This document shows positions 33,803 through 42,732 of a stretch of DNA of 64,000 nt, in pieces; the stretch's first letter is position 1; the number at the start of each line of letters is the position of its first letter. The notes under the pieces were generated by a model. It made no database searches. It had not been told where the DNA came from and saw only the letters and a list, made by a program, of their open reading frames with translations. The DNA lies in assembly GCF_030580935.1 (NCBI RefSeq), contig NZ_JAUQOM010000014.1, forward strand, positions 1-64,000, written 5' to 3'. The position numbers were made by a program, and so were the translations under genes. This stretch comes from Sphingobium cyanobacteriorum (GTDB lineage Bacteria > Pseudomonadota > Alphaproteobacteria > Sphingomonadales > Sphingomonadaceae).

Positions 33803-35083
33803 ATGCCTGACGGTACGGCGACAGCCCATCTCTTCCGGCCGAAGCTCGTCACGGCCCTGAGCGAAGGCTATTCCCTCTCGTCGTTGCGCAAGGACGTGCT
33901 CGCTGCGGTGACGGTGGCGATCGTGGCGCTGCCTCTGTCGATGGCGATCGCCGTAGCCTCCGGCGTGTCGCCCGAGCGAGGGCTATATACAGCGATCATC
34001 GGCGGGTTCCTCGTCTCGGCGCTGGGTGGGAGCCGCTACCAGATCGGGGGACCCGCGGGGGCCTTCATCGTTCTGGTGGCTGCCACGACGACGAAGTTCG
34101 GTCTGAACGGGCTGCTCGTGACCGTGATGCTGTCGGGCGCGATGCTGACGCTGATCGGGCTTTCGCGCCTCGGCTCGCTGATCCGCCACATTCCCCATCC
34201 CGTGACCGTGGGGTTCACCTGCGGCATTGCCGTGACGATCTTCTCAGGCGAAATCCGGGATCTGTTCGGTCTGCATCTCGCGGGCGCGGAACCCGGCCCG
34301 CTGATCCCCAAGCTGCTGGCGCTCGGCAAGGCGGCAGCGACGGCGACGCCTGCGGCGGCGGTGCTGGGCCTCGGCTCGGCGGCGCTGATCTTCGTGCTGC
34401 GCCGGTATCGGCCCAACTGGCCCGGCATGTTGATCGCGGTGGTGCTGGCGTCCATCGCCGCCGCATGGATGCAGCTTCCGGCCGAGACGATCGGCAGCCG
34501 CTTCGGCGATATCCCGCGCGGCTTGCCGACGCCGCAGGCACCGGAGATGTCATGGGCGCTGGTGCTGCAGCTCCTGCCGTCGGCGCTCTCGTTCACCCTG
34601 CTGGGCGGCGTCGAGAGCCTGTTGTCGGCCAAGGTCGCCGACAGCATGTCCGGACGCAAGCATCGCTCCAACATGGAGCTGGTCGCGCAGGGTCTCGCCA
34701 ACATCGTCTCAGCCCTGTTCGGCGGGATCAGCGTCACCGGCACGATCGCGAGAACCGCGACGAACATCCGGGCTGGCGCGATCAGCCCGGTGTCGGGCAT
34801 GCTGCATGCGCTGTTCGTCCTGCTGTTCATGCTCGTGGCTGCGCCGCTGGCGCGCTATGTACCGCTCTCGGCGCTCGCCGGCGTCCTGCTGGTGGTGTGC
34901 TGGAACATGGCCGAGAAGGCCGAATTCCTGCGCCTGATCCGTAGCTGGCCCACGGCCTCGGTGCTGCTCGCGACCTTCGGCCTGACCCTGGTGAAGGACC
35001 TGACATTCGGGATCGTCGCGGGGTGTGTCGTCGCCGCATTGCTGGCGATCGTCCGGCGAAGGGTCCCGCAGGAGGGCGATTGA
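33803..35083 (+). CDS. SulP-family anion transporter lacking STAS domain
   Basis: SulP transporters carry sulfate, bicarbonate or other anions in symport or exchange. The 426-residue protein has the family core: VTVAIVALPLSMAIAVASGV, then GLYTAIIGGFLVSALGGSR, QIGGPAGAFIVLV and GGISVTGTIARTATNIRAGA. About 10-12 membrane helices are predictable. It ends soon after the last helix (RRRVPQEGD), so the cytoplasmic STAS domain of most SulP proteins (about 550 residues) is absent. It is coupled to the XRE regulator. Confidence 0.88.
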   Translation: MPDGTATAHLFRPKLVTALSEGYSLSSLRKDVLAAVTVAIVALPLSMAIAVASGVSPERGLYTAIIGGFLVSALGGSRYQIGGPAGAFIVLVAATTTKFGLNGLLVTVMLSGAMLTLIGLSRLGSLIRHIPHPVTVGFTCGIAVTIFSGEIRDLFGLHLAGAEPGPLIPKLLALGKAAATATPAAAVLGLGSAALIFVLRRYRPNWPGMLIAVVLASIAAAWMQLPAETIGSRFGDIPRGLPTPQAPEMSWALVLQLLPSALSFTLLGGVESLLSAKVADSMSGRKHRSNMELVAQGLANIVSALFGGISVTGTIARTATNIRAGAISPVSGMLHALFVLLFMLVAAPLARYVPLSALAGVLLVVCWNMAEKAEFLRLIRSWPTASVLLATFGLTLVKDLTFGIVAGCVVAALLAIVRRRVPQEGD

Positions 35084-35129
35084 AGGTGCGACGGTGCGGA
35101 GCAAGTGGCTTGCCCGCAGAACAAAAACA

Positions 35130-35164
35130 GGGCCTGCCTCGCGGGGAATGTGCGAGGCAGGCCC
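35130..35164 (-). terminator. Terminator downstream of the 35294-36418 gene
   Basis: A perfect 13-bp stem GGGCCTGCCTCGC/GCGAGGCAGGCCC with a 9-nt loop is followed on the minus strand by TGTTTTTG. It lies 130 bp beyond that gene's stop and 47 bp past sulP, so it could work for either. Confidence 0.65.
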
Positions 35165-35293
35165 TCAAGGGTCGTGCGCGGCCGGGAGGCGCGGGACCGG
35201 GCACGTCGGGGAGCATGTTGGAGGGCGGAAGAAGCGGTGGGACCAGGTTCGGGCCGTGAGCGCCATTGAGCGACCGCGTCGCGGTCAAAGGGT

Positions 35294-36418
35294 TCAATCG
35301 GTCAATGCGGAGAGCATACGCGGTGCCGAGGCCGATCCGATCGCGCTTGTGAGACGCGTCGCATCGGCAATGGTGGACGCCGTTCCGAGCCATTCCAGGG
35401 AGCCATCATGGCGTTCAGCATAGATGGCGTAGGAGGCGGGGACTTCGTCAGCGTTCTGCACGAGGGCATGTTCGCCGGACGCATCACGCAGGCCCGCGAT
35501 TGCGATCTGCCGGCTCCATGCGAGAGGAACGGGACGAAGCTCACCGCCAGAGGGCGACGTGGAAAAGTTCTCGGACCATCCTGGGCAGCGCTGGTCCACG
35601 AAGTCGATTGCGGCGGCGATCCGACCGTTGGTATCGCCATGGGCAAGGGCGAGACAGGCGGGCGCGGCTGCGATCATATCCGCCAGCTTCGCCGTAAAGG
35701 TCTCGAACATCGCATCGCTCTGGAAGTCGCCATCCTCCGGGGGCACGGGCCTTTCCTCCGTCAACACGATTTGCAGTTCGTGAAGCGCCGCGAAGGCCAG
35801 GCCGGACGCGTGTCCGGTGGTGAGGTCAGGCCTGTCGAAGATCAGGTCGTAGGGCCGGCCTTCCGGATCGGCGAAAGCCTGATCGAAGGTCAGGTGCGAG
35901 ATCGATTCCCAGGTCTCTCGGGAAATCTCGCGCGCATCGACATAATATTCGGGTGCGGGAAGGCCGAGACCCGCATCGAGACCATCGAGGCGCAGACGGG
36001 AAAGCTGGGCCGTTTCGCTATTCGGATGCTCTTGGCGTTCCAGCAAGGTCGCGAGATCGGTCTGGTCGAGCGCGATCCAGTGCGGGGCCGACGCGCCGTC
36101 GCGCGGAAACAGGCCACGGAGCTGGATCAGTCGCTCGATCTGCGAGGCGTCCCGCAGGTCATAGGCGCCGCCGAGGATTTCGGCGGCGATGTGGTGCCAG
36201 ACGTGCCAGGGATAGCTCGCGAAGGGCACAACATGGCGAGCAACCAGACAATCGTCATCCAGCATGCATTCCCGGCTGCCGTCACCGGCCCAGAATTTGC
36301 CCACGCTACCCTCGGCGGAAACGATCTCGGCGCTGGTGAGCGCGACGAAGTCGGCAGTGAGGCCGCACAAGTCGTGGGGCGATCGGGTCGGGAGACTGGA
36401 TTGGGCAAGTGAAGGCAT
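35294..36418 (-). CDS. Hypothetical protein, 374 residues
   Basis: Not recognised. The start at 36418 ([20 protein letters not shown]) has GAGG 9 nt upstream. It contains [20 protein letters not shown] and [20 protein letters not shown], and is acidic and soluble. The C-terminal part [20 protein letters not shown] resembles a small beta domain. It lies 50 bp beyond the DUF736 gene's terminator and is probably its own unit. Confidence 0.55.
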   Translation of the reverse strand: MPSLAQSSLPTRSPHDLCGLTADFVALTSAEIVSAEGSVGKFWAGDGSRECMLDDDCLVARHVVPFASYPWHVWHHIAAEILGGAYDLRDASQIERLIQLRGLFPRDGASAPHWIALDQTDLATLLERQEHPNSETAQLSRLRLDGLDAGLGLPAPEYYVDAREISRETWESISHLTFDQAFADPEGRPYDLIFDRPDLTTGHASGLAFAALHELQIVLTEERPVPPEDGDFQSDAMFETFTAKLADMIAAAPACLALAHGDTNGRIAAAIDFVDQRCPGWSENFSTSPSGGELRPVPLAWSRQIAIAGLRDASGEHALVQNADEVPASYAIYAERHDGSLEWLGTASTIADATRLTSAIGSASAPRMLSALTD

Positions 36419-36469
36419 GGAGGGATCCTCGCTGTTGGTCGGCGTGCGGGTGCGCGCTGTCAAAAGAGA

Positions 36470-36504
36470 CAGGGCCCGCTTCGCGACGTGCGAAACGGAC
36501 CCTG
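36470..36504 (-). terminator. Terminator of the full-length DUF736 gene
   Basis: A 15-bp stem with two mismatches (cagggcccgcttcgc / gcgaaacggaccctg), followed on the minus strand by TCTCTTTTG, 49 bp after the stop at 36553. Confidence 0.65.
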
Positions 36505-36552
36505 CAAGGGGCCGCGCCCGGAGGCTGGGCGCGGCGGGGGAGATGGATCGCG

Positions 36553-37101
36553 TCAGGCGGTCGCGTCGGCGGTTTCGGCCGGTTCGGCGGCCTCGGAACC
36601 GTGCGGCTTGCGCTGGCGGCGACCGCCTTCCTGGGGCTCGCCACCGAAGGCATGTTCGGCGGAGGACTGGCCGAGGCCGGCCTCGGCGCCCTGGGTGGCG
36701 GGGCCGGCGGTCTCGTCGGCGCCGGGCAGCGGCGGCAGGCCCTCGTCGGCCTTGGGCGCCATCTCCGCGGCGAGATCGCGGCGACGCGTCGGGCGCGACC
36801 AGACGACGTTGTAGCTGCCGTCCTCCTGGCGGAACGCCGACACGTAGAGCGGCGCGGCCAGGCTCGGGTCCTCGATCTTGCCGTTGAGGAACGCCTCGCC
36901 CGTGCCGTTCGAGAACAGCTCGAACAGCGCACCCACCTGCACCCACGCCCGCGACGCCGACAGCGCCAGAACCTCGAACTTGGGCGCCTTGGGATTGGCC
37001 GAGTGCACCTCGCGCAGCGCAACCGTCATGGCGATCGCCAGCGTCGCGATCTTGCCGACGAAAATGCCGGCGTCATTCTGCTTGATCGAACCGATGTTCA
37101 T
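36553..37101 (-). CDS. DUF736 protein, full-length copy
   Basis: The 182-residue protein starts MNIGSIKQNDAGIFVGKIAT and includes GKIEDPSLAAPLYVSAFRQE and SYNVVWSRPTRRR, the DUF736 beta-barrel-like family seen on many alphaproteobacterial plasmids. The tail (from about residue 105) is Pro/Ala/Glu-rich and ends basic (GGRRQRKPHG). ATG 37101 follows GGAG. Residues 1-149 and the whole leader are duplicated exactly at 44482-45090. Function unknown, possibly nucleic-acid binding. Confidence 0.85.
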   Translation of the reverse strand: MNIGSIKQNDAGIFVGKIATLAIAMTVALREVHSANPKAPKFEVLALSASRAWVQVGALFELFSNGTGEAFLNGKIEDPSLAAPLYVSAFRQEDGSYNVVWSRPTRRRDLAAEMAPKADEGLPPLPGADETAGPATQGAEAGLGQSSAEHAFGGEPQEGGRRQRKPHGSEAAEPAETADATA

Positions 37102-37253
37102 GGGAAAGTCTCCTGAAAGCGGTCTCGAACACCGTGTCCGAGCCACCTTCCTCCTTCCCCACTCCCCTCCTCGGCCGTTCGGCCGAGCAGGCGCGCAAGC
37201 GCCCATCCGAGCGCCGCAAAAGCGGCCTCGGGTCGAAACGCGTTGGGCGCTGG
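36645..37253. repeat. 609-bp direct duplication, copy 1
   Basis: The segment matches 44482-45090 base for base over every line I compared, at a constant offset of 7,837. It covers most of the DUF736 coding sequence plus its leader. Copy 1 contains the intact gene, so it is taken as the source. Confidence 0.9.
37145..37172 (-). promoter_or_regulatory. Polypurine leader tract of DUF736 copy 1
   Basis: The coding strand reads GAGGAGGGGAGTGGGGAAGG and onward GAGGAAGG, 44-71 nt before the ATG. A hairpin CGGCCG..CGGCCG adjoins upstream. It is repeated at 44982-45009 in the duplication. Confidence 0.45.
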
Positions 37254-37318
37254 ATGGCGCTGACCGCCTGCGGGCGGTCAGTGCGCTAGAGGCAACGTCA
37301 CCGGCTGGCGGACGGTCG

Positions 37319-37885
37319 CTAAGTGGGCGGGAGAGCCTCGCTCGCGGTCATGCTGCGGTCGAAGGCCTCGACATGGCGGCGCGCGAGATCACGCTTGGCG
37401 ATGTTGTGCCAGTAATGATCGTCATGCCCTTCATAGTTGCCGCGACCGTCGAGCCGGATCGTGTCACCATATTGCTCGATCCGCTGACCGTCATAGGTGA
37501 GCAGCACCTCGCCCTGGGTCGTGCTGAAGCGCTTGCGCTCGATAACCAGCTTGGCGGGATCATAAGGCGGCGGCTGGCGCAGATAGTCGGGACGCTGGCG
37601 GTTCGCAGCGATCGCTGCGCAGAGGCGTTCAACGTGATGCGCGTCGTTCGAGACGATGATGAAGACATGGGATCGGTCGAAGAAGTTGCCGAAGAAGCTG
37701 ACGGCATTCTCGACCCCTTCGAGCCATTCGCCGCGCAGGTTGCGGGCATCCCGTTCGACGAAATCGCCATATTTTTCGAACAGGCGGTTGAGCGGATGAT
37801 CGTTCAGCATCTCGATCAGCGCGTCGATCGCGGCTTCGACGGTCTCGGAGCGCAGATGGCCGTTGCTCAGGACGATGGTCGTCAT
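37319..37885 (-). CDS. Hypothetical protein, 188 residues
   Basis: Not recognised. It starts MTTIVLSNGHLRSETVEAAI and includes FFDRSHVFIIVSNDAHHVER and GHDDHYWHNIAKRDLARRHV near the end. The mix suggests an alpha/beta fold; the His/Asp clusters might bind metal. It is followed by the DUF736 leader and preceded by a 145-bp gap, so it is probably monocistronic. Confidence 0.55.
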   Translation of the reverse strand: MTTIVLSNGHLRSETVEAAIDALIEMLNDHPLNRLFEKYGDFVERDARNLRGEWLEGVENAVSFFGNFFDRSHVFIIVSNDAHHVERLCAAIAANRQRPDYLRQPPPYDPAKLVIERKRFSTTQGEVLLTYDGQRIEQYGDTIRLDGRGNYEGHDDHYWHNIAKRDLARRHVEAFDRSMTASEALPPT

Positions 37886-38030
37886 GGTCGTTCCTCTCGA
37901 GTTTGGAGTTGATCGAGCGGGGACAGCCGCCGCGCCCGGTGGTATGTCGGCCTCGGCAGGCTTGTGGCGCGGTCCGGCGATTATCGTCTGCGGCGGAGCG
38001 CCACGACTGTAGCGGTCGAGGGACAGGCCG

Positions 38031-38444
38031 TCAGTTGGGCTCGTCGAGCCAGTTCTCGATTCTAAGGGCGCGGATGCGCGAGAACTCGCCGTAGTTGGCG
38101 GTCACAAGGACCGCGTCCAAGGCATAGGCATGAGCCGCGATGAACAGGTCGTTCGGGCCGATCGGCTTGCCCGCGGCCTCGAGCTCGGCGCGAATTCCGC
38201 CATATTCGGTGTCGGCCGGAACATCGAGGGCGAGAACCTGGATGCTGTCGAGGATCGCTTCGATCTGGGCCAGGAGGCGCGGCGATCCCTTCTTGGCGCA
38301 GCCGTAGCGGAGTTCGGCGGCCACGATGATGCTGACGCAGATGCCGTCAGGGCCGACCTCGGCGATCCGGTTCGCGATGGCCCCGTGCGGATTGCGCGCA
38401 AGCTCGGACACGATGTTGGTGTCGAGCATGTAGAGCGTGCTCAA
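38031..38444 (-). CDS. vapC: VapC-type PIN-domain toxin
   Basis: VapC toxins are Mg2+-dependent RNases that cut tRNA or rRNA. The 137-residue protein has the PIN acidic residues: D8 (MLDTNI), E44 (AAELRYG) and D99 (IGPNDLFIAAHA), with N10 nearby. The gene overlaps vapB by 4 bp (ATGA), so the pair is co-translated. Catalytic residues are intact. Confidence 0.92.
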   Translation of the reverse strand: MSTLYMLDTNIVSELARNPHGAIANRIAEVGPDGICVSIIVAAELRYGCAKKGSPRLLAQIEAILDSIQVLALDVPADTEYGGIRAELEAAGKPIGPNDLFIAAHAYALDAVLVTANYGEFSRIRALRIENWLDEPN

Positions 38445-38701
38445 AGGTCTATGGCCTTTGCCGGCAGCAGCGTATCGTCGACGTCCGGGAACTCGTCATC
38501 AGGTCCGAGCGGGTCGAGGCTCGCCAGGACTTCGAGAATATTCCGCCGGCGGATCGGCTCGAGAATGAGCCGCTCGCCGTCACGGTGGATCATGACGCTC
38601 GTTCCTGGAAGCTCGAAGTCGGCCGGGATACGCACGGCCTGGCTCTTGTTGTTGCGGAACAGTTTGGCTTCCCGCGAGGCTATCGGTTCGGATCGTGCCA
38701 T
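38441..38701 (-). CDS. vapB: VapB-type antitoxin (AbrB/SpoVT fold)
   Basis: The 86-residue protein has the swapped-hairpin pattern AKLFRNNKSQAVRIPADFEL, then SVMIHRDGERLILEPI, typical of VapB DNA-binding domains. The acidic C-terminal part (DDEFPDVDDTLLP) should wrap VapC. GGAGG lies before the ATG. A direct repeat in the promoter is the likely operator. Confidence 0.9.
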   Translation of the reverse strand: MARSEPIASREAKLFRNNKSQAVRIPADFELPGTSVMIHRDGERLILEPIRRRNILEVLASLDPLGPDDEFPDVDDTLLPAKAIDL

Positions 38702-38714
38702 GCCGTCCTCCTTG

Positions 38715-38735
38715 GATATACATAGACATATACAT
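38715..38735 (-). promoter_or_regulatory. vapBC operator-like repeat
   Basis: ATATACAT occurs twice (38716-38723 and 38728-38735), 12 bp apart, 14-34 nt before the vapB start codon. AT-rich repeats of this kind are the usual VapBC autoregulatory sites. Confidence 0.55.
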
Positions 38736-38788
38736 TGCGGTCGGCCATTTCAATGGCGGACAACAACAGGGGTTCCGGCCCTGGCGTC

Positions 38789-39691
38789 TCACACCGCGAG
38801 ATAGCAGTCATGGGCGAGCAGGCGCGGCTCTCGCGAGCCGGCCCAGATCGGACGGGGCAGATCGTCGCCCATGGCAAAGCGCCAGCGGGTGAGGCCGTTG
38901 GCGGCCTCCAGTACGAATCCGTCCTCGGTCGCGTTGAAGCGCTCTATGGTCGCCTTCTCGTCGCCGAAGTCGGGGATGTCGGCTATGCGTTCATGGCCGG
39001 CATAGCGATGCTCCCACGGCGTGAATTCCGCGATCTGGTCGGGATGCACGCCAAGGATGCGCTGGTCGATGGCAGCCCGGAGCGACCGGAAATCCTCGGC
39101 CGGAGTGATCTCCTCGCGCGTCAGCCAGATCCACCCGTCAGACCCGGTGAGCGGCAGAACGATCCATGAGCCGCGATTGCATTGCCAGCCCGAGAGGCCG
39201 ACGCCCCCTTGCCCATAGCTGCCGAGGTGGCTCGAATAGTCGGTGAGCATGCGGCCTTCCGGCCAGTCCGGCGGCATGGGACCGATGACGCTGTTGCCCC
39301 TGACGGCGCTGAACGAACCCCGGTCCCATATGCCGTCTCGGTTGAGGACCCGGCGCTTGGTTCTGCCGGTGCGAGGAAGGTCGAGCACGCGGCGTGCCTT
39401 CTCGAGCGGATCCTCGCCCTGACGGACGGTGACGGCGAGGCGGAGGGTGAGCGCTCCCGAGGCAGGGCTGGCGCTCTCCTCACAATCGAGCGCGAAAACA
39501 GCTTCGTGCTGGACCGGAGACTGGCTGCCTTCCGGCACGATCGTTCGCGCGGCGGCCCAGTCGATGCGCCGACGCTCGTACCAGCTTTGGGAAAGAAGCC
39601 AGCTGCGCGCACGGCGCGCATCCTCGGCCTCGGCTTTGGCGAGGATCCAGTCGGGGACGGGCGCCGTGAAGACGACGTCATAGGTCGGCAT
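38789..39691 (-). CDS. Hypothetical protein, 300 residues
   Basis: Not recognised. It starts MPTYDVVFTAPVPDWILAKA and includes LSGWQCNRGSWIVLPLTGSD and VLEAANGLTRWRFAMGDDLP. It is beta-rich with many Trp residues and is soluble. It follows the 231-residue gene by 60 bp on the same strand. Confidence 0.55.
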   Translation of the reverse strand: MPTYDVVFTAPVPDWILAKAEAEDARRARSWLLSQSWYERRRIDWAAARTIVPEGSQSPVQHEAVFALDCEESASPASGALTLRLAVTVRQGEDPLEKARRVLDLPRTGRTKRRVLNRDGIWDRGSFSAVRGNSVIGPMPPDWPEGRMLTDYSSHLGSYGQGGVGLSGWQCNRGSWIVLPLTGSDGWIWLTREEITPAEDFRSLRAAIDQRILGVHPDQIAEFTPWEHRYAGHERIADIPDFGDEKATIERFNATEDGFVLEAANGLTRWRFAMGDDLPRPIWAGSREPRLLAHDCYLAV

Positions 39692-39751
39692 GGCGAGATA
39701 CTCCGGCTTGAGGGTGTGAGCGCCGCGCTTGATGGCGGCGGTCCGGCGCGT

Positions 39752-40447
39752 TCAGGCGAGCGGCGCCGGCAGGGCCAGCCATTCCGGCTGGTCGCTTGCG
39801 ATCGGCAGATCGGTGTTCGAGGCTTCGGCCTCGGAGAAGACGGTCGCGGTTTCGAGCGAGCCGAAGCCCGCCTTGCTGTTCCAGAAGAGCAGGCCTTCCT
39901 CGCGATCCCGCGTGGCGATGACGAGGCCGTGCTCGGCCTCGCCGGGACGGCGGGTCAGCGCCTTTTCGAGGCCTCGGGCCGAGCCGCCGAATTCGATGTC
40001 GTCCTCGCGGATCACGACGAAGCCGCCGCCGAACTCACCCGGACGCATGCGATCACAATCGAGGGCATATTCGAAGCCGAAGGGAAGCGCGGAGCGTGCC
40101 GTGGCCTGGATCAGCGCCGCCGTCGCCTCGATGTCGACCTGCTCGCCGTGGATCCAGACGCCGACCGTGTCCCCGGTATCGGGAGGATCGACCTGCAGGG
40201 TGAAGCCGAGGCGGGGATAATCGGGATCGGGGAATATCTCGAGAAAGCCCGAGAACGGGTCGGCATCGGCCGGCGGAAAGCAGGCCGCGAAAGCCGGGCC
40301 CAACGCGGAGAACCGCGCGGTGCGCCCATCCGGTTCGAGCGAAGCATCGTCGAGGGCCTCGATGGCATCGTCGATCAGGCGGAGGACCTCAGCCTCGGCG
40401 GGCGTGACGGCGAGCGTGAAGCTCGCCTTGGTGAAGTGGTTGGCCAT
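39752..40447 (-). CDS. Hypothetical protein, 231 residues
   Basis: Not recognised. It starts MANHFTKASFTLAVTPAEAE and includes RLGFTLQVDPPDTGDTVGVW and LPFGFEYALDCDRMRPGEFG. The pattern of acidic turns and short strands suggests an alpha/beta fold similar to immunity-type proteins, but that is speculative. A G-rich leader tract precedes it. Confidence 0.55.
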   Translation of the reverse strand: MANHFTKASFTLAVTPAEAEVLRLIDDAIEALDDASLEPDGRTARFSALGPAFAACFPPADADPFSGFLEIFPDPDYPRLGFTLQVDPPDTGDTVGVWIHGEQVDIEATAALIQATARSALPFGFEYALDCDRMRPGEFGGGFVVIREDDIEFGGSARGLEKALTRRPGEAEHGLVIATRDREEGLLFWNSKAGFGSLETATVFSEAEASNTDLPIASDQPEWLALPAPLA

Positions 40448-40510
40448 GCTGACTCCTTGGGGAGAGGGATGCGGCGCAAGCCGCGTCCCCGGCCTCGGAG
40501 ACAGGCCCGG

Positions 40511-40537
40511 CCCCCTTCCCCTGCCCTGCTCCCCTTT
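40511..40537 (-). promoter_or_regulatory. Polypurine leader tract of the 40447 gene
   Basis: The coding strand reads AAAGGGGAGCAGGGCAGGGG and onward AAGGGGG, 64-90 nt before the ATG. Its four G-runs meet the simple G-quadruplex pattern. Confidence 0.5.
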
Positions 40538-40639
40538 GCATGCGCGGAGCGCGGACCGCAGCAGACGCGCGGAGGATTCCGCGGCCTTGGTCAGAGACGT
40601 TCGGAAGGTGCGGGCGGCGTTACCGCCCTATTGGCAAGT

Positions 40640-40837
40640 CTAGGCCGTGCGCTTGCGGCGGCGGGGAGGCCCGACATGGTCGGCGGACACTTCGAGGTCC
40701 ACCGCGAGCTGGGTGAGCGTACGCTGCGCGCCCAACCGCTGCAGCCCGTCCATACGACCGTCGAGCTTGAGCGTCTTGATCCGCGATCGAACGAGCGAAG
40801 CGGCGACGCGCAGCGTGTGGGGATCGAGCTCGGTCAT
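40640..40837 (-). CDS. Small basic hypothetical protein
   Basis: The 65-residue product starts MTELDPHTLRVAASLVRSRI and ends in a basic tail (PPRRRKRTA). It looks like a short helical DNA- or RNA-binding protein. No family recognised. It stands alone between leaders. Confidence 0.5.
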   Translation of the reverse strand: MTELDPHTLRVAASLVRSRIKTLKLDGRMDGLQRLGAQRTLTQLAVDLEVSADHVGPPRRRKRTA

Positions 40838-40878
40838 GGGACTCGATCATAGCGCGGAAGGCGCGTCGAGGCGAGCGC

Positions 40879-41190
40879 TCAGCCCTCGTCTGGAAAGTCG
40901 CGCCAACGGCGAACCAGCTCGATCATCTCGGCCTTGCGGCCGAAGGCATCGGGATAGATCGCGCCTTCATGCTGGCCGAGAAAGCCGATGATGATTGTCA
41001 TGTGGGTCGCGATCGTCGCGTCGACGCCGAACAGATCTGCGATAGGGAAATGACCGCAATCATCGCCATTCCACCAGGCAAGCAGGAAGTTCGCGACCCG
41101 CCGCGCCTGGCCGGTGTCGGATCGAGCGATCTCGATCAGCCGGTCGAGGGCATGGCGCGCGGCGGCGTCGCTGAAGGGTCCCTTGTCCAC
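40879..41190 (-). CDS. DUF7673-like protein
   Basis: The 103-residue protein contains ALDRLIEIARSDTGQARRVA, then NFLLAWWNGDDCGHFPIADL, the pattern I associate with DUF7673, a small family widespread on proteobacterial plasmids. It is the last gene of a minus-strand run 42584-40879 with very short gaps (4 bp to the DUF6915-like gene), so co-transcription is likely. Function unknown. Confidence 0.65.
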   Translation of the reverse strand: MDKGPFSDAAARHALDRLIEIARSDTGQARRVANFLLAWWNGDDCGHFPIADLFGVDATIATHMTIIIGFLGQHEGAIYPDAFGRKAEMIELVRRWRDFPDEG

Positions 41191-41194
41191 GGGA

Positions 41195-41596
41195 TCAGCC
41201 TATAGCAGCGAGATGCTCACGGGAACCGGGAACCGGAGCGCCAAACTCGGGATCGACACCCGGCGAGCCCGCCGGATTGCCGCGCAGGATCCACGGCATC
41301 GGCTGGATGAGACGCGCCCAGTCGGCAAACGACGGTATCCGCCCAAGATCTTCGGTGACATGCTGTTCTCCGACGAGCCGGACCGGGATGTCCCGGCCGT
41401 CGCTGTTGCGGATCGTCACGCCGAAGATCGTCTCGAGGAGAAAAATGCCTTCGGCATGATGCCTCAAGGCGCGGTGGCGCGGATCGGCGATGATCTTCTT
41501 GGACTCGTCGAACCACTGGTGAAGCGGCAGATAGTCCTCGGCATTACCGCCCCACCGGCGGACCGAGCTCAGCGCATGATAATGGCAATGCGACAT
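41195..41596 (-). CDS. DUF6915-like protein
   Basis: The 133-residue protein starts MSHCHYHALSSVRRWGG, continues YLPLHQWFDESKKIIADPRH and has RALRHHAEGIFLLETIFG, matching DUF6915. The His-rich segments (HCHYH, RHHAEG) could bind metal. Gaps of 2-4 bp to both neighbours show an operon. Confidence 0.7.
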   Translation of the reverse strand: MSHCHYHALSSVRRWGGNAEDYLPLHQWFDESKKIIADPRHRALRHHAEGIFLLETIFGVTIRNSDGRDIPVRLVGEQHVTEDLGRIPSFADWARLIQPMPWILRGNPAGSPGVDPEFGAPVPGSREHLAAIG

Positions 41597-41598
41597 CG

Positions 41599-42069
41599 CT
41601 AGAGCTCCGTCTCGCTGGTGTCATAGTCGATGAAGCGGGTGTTGTGCGTCAGTGTCACCGAGCCGGAAGCGACATCGATGCCGATGATGCCGTGGGCCCC
41701 TTCGCCGTTTTCCCAACCGCAATGATGGGTGCAGACCGCATTCTCGGCGAAAGCGCTCAGAGCATCTTCAAGGTCGACCGTCCGCGTGGTGACAGAGCCA
41801 TTATATTCGAGCGCGAAATGGTCGCACAGGATGGTCGGTAGCTCTGCGCTGGCGTCGTCGCGATAGGCGAAGACATCGCCCACGCTGCCTTCGTCGCCGC
41901 CGCCGTCATAGTGGATGTCAACGCGCGCGATGCCGTGTTCGCGCAGCAATGGAAGGAAGGCGGCCTTGCAGCGCGCCTCGACGTCTTGGACAGCGGTAAG
42001 ACCGGTCTCGATCTCCGCGACGATCGCGGCCTCGGTGACCGGCTGGTCGGAAGTGGGTTGCTGGATCAT
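41599..42069 (-). CDS. DUF6878-like protein
   Basis: The 156-residue protein reads VDIHYDGGGDEGSVGDVFAY, later AVCTHHCGWENGEGAHGIIG, matching my memory of DUF6878. The CTHHCGWENGEG motif with Cys and His could bind metal. It overlaps the upstream gene by 4 bp and is 2 bp from the next one, so translation is coupled. Confidence 0.65.
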   Translation of the reverse strand: MIQQPTSDQPVTEAAIVAEIETGLTAVQDVEARCKAAFLPLLREHGIARVDIHYDGGGDEGSVGDVFAYRDDASAELPTILCDHFALEYNGSVTTRTVDLEDALSAFAENAVCTHHCGWENGEGAHGIIGIDVASGSVTLTHNTRFIDYDTSETEL

Positions 42070-42584
42070 GCGTCGATCTCCTGGATCAGGATCTTCGCGG
42101 CCTCGGCGCTGGCCGGATAGGCGGCGGCGAGGTTGCGGTGAAGGGCTTCGAAGTCCGGGATGGCGAAGCGTCCGTCGGCATTGGGCCGGGTCGCCAGAAG
42201 CGCGCCGGTGACGATGTCGTCGATCCGGTCGCGATCGACTGTCGGGGCGCTGCCGTCTTCATAACGGACCGGTGGCGCGAACCCGGCCTCGACCCAGCTT
42301 TCGAGGCCGTCCTGCGCGGCCTCGGTATAGGCGGTAACCGCGGGATTACGCCGATAGGCAAGCGCATCGACCTTGAGGCCAAGCGAATAATAGACGCCGA
42401 AGTCGTGCCGGTTGGTGACCGACACGAGCGTGCAGCCATCGGGCGGCGGGCCGAAACGGGCAATGATGGCGGCGCGGTAGGCGGCGACTTCAAGCCGGTT
42501 CAGCCGCTCGAAGTCGGGCGTGTGCCCAAGCTGCGCGCAGTCCTCGTTGGCGGGGGCGCCGCCGAGGTCGATGATGTCGGACAT
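42066..42584 (-). CDS. Hypothetical protein, 172 residues
   Basis: Not recognised. It starts MSDIIDLGGAPANEDCAQLG and includes NRHDFGVYYSLGLKVDALAY. It is soluble. It is the first gene of a four-gene operon 42584-40879, with a polypurine tract in its leader. Confidence 0.55.
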   Translation of the reverse strand: MSDIIDLGGAPANEDCAQLGHTPDFERLNRLEVAAYRAAIIARFGPPPDGCTLVSVTNRHDFGVYYSLGLKVDALAYRRNPAVTAYTEAAQDGLESWVEAGFAPPVRYEDGSAPTVDRDRIDDIVTGALLATRPNADGRFAIPDFEALHRNLAAAYPASAEAAKILIQEIDA

Positions 42585-42618
42585 GATTGTCTCCCGTCAC
42601 GATTGGACAGGAGCCACG

Positions 42619-42634
42619 CTCCCCCTCCTCTCTA
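42619..42634 (-). promoter_or_regulatory. Polypurine leader tract of the 42584 operon
   Basis: The coding strand reads GTAGAGAGGAGGGGGAGC, 35-50 nt before the ATG, next to the hairpin-forming ccggccgaccggcc. Confidence 0.4.
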
Positions 42635-42732
42635 CGGCCGCAGGCCGGTCGGCCGGGATTGAAGCTGACAGGAAAGGGGCACGGCGTTAGACAGGGTGGC
42701 CGTCCCGACAAATCTGTTCAGAGGCTTCGCTT

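Noticed and set aside
38715-38735. ATATACAT repeat as an iteron
   Set aside because: Only two copies, directly at the vapB promoter; an autoregulatory operator is simpler.
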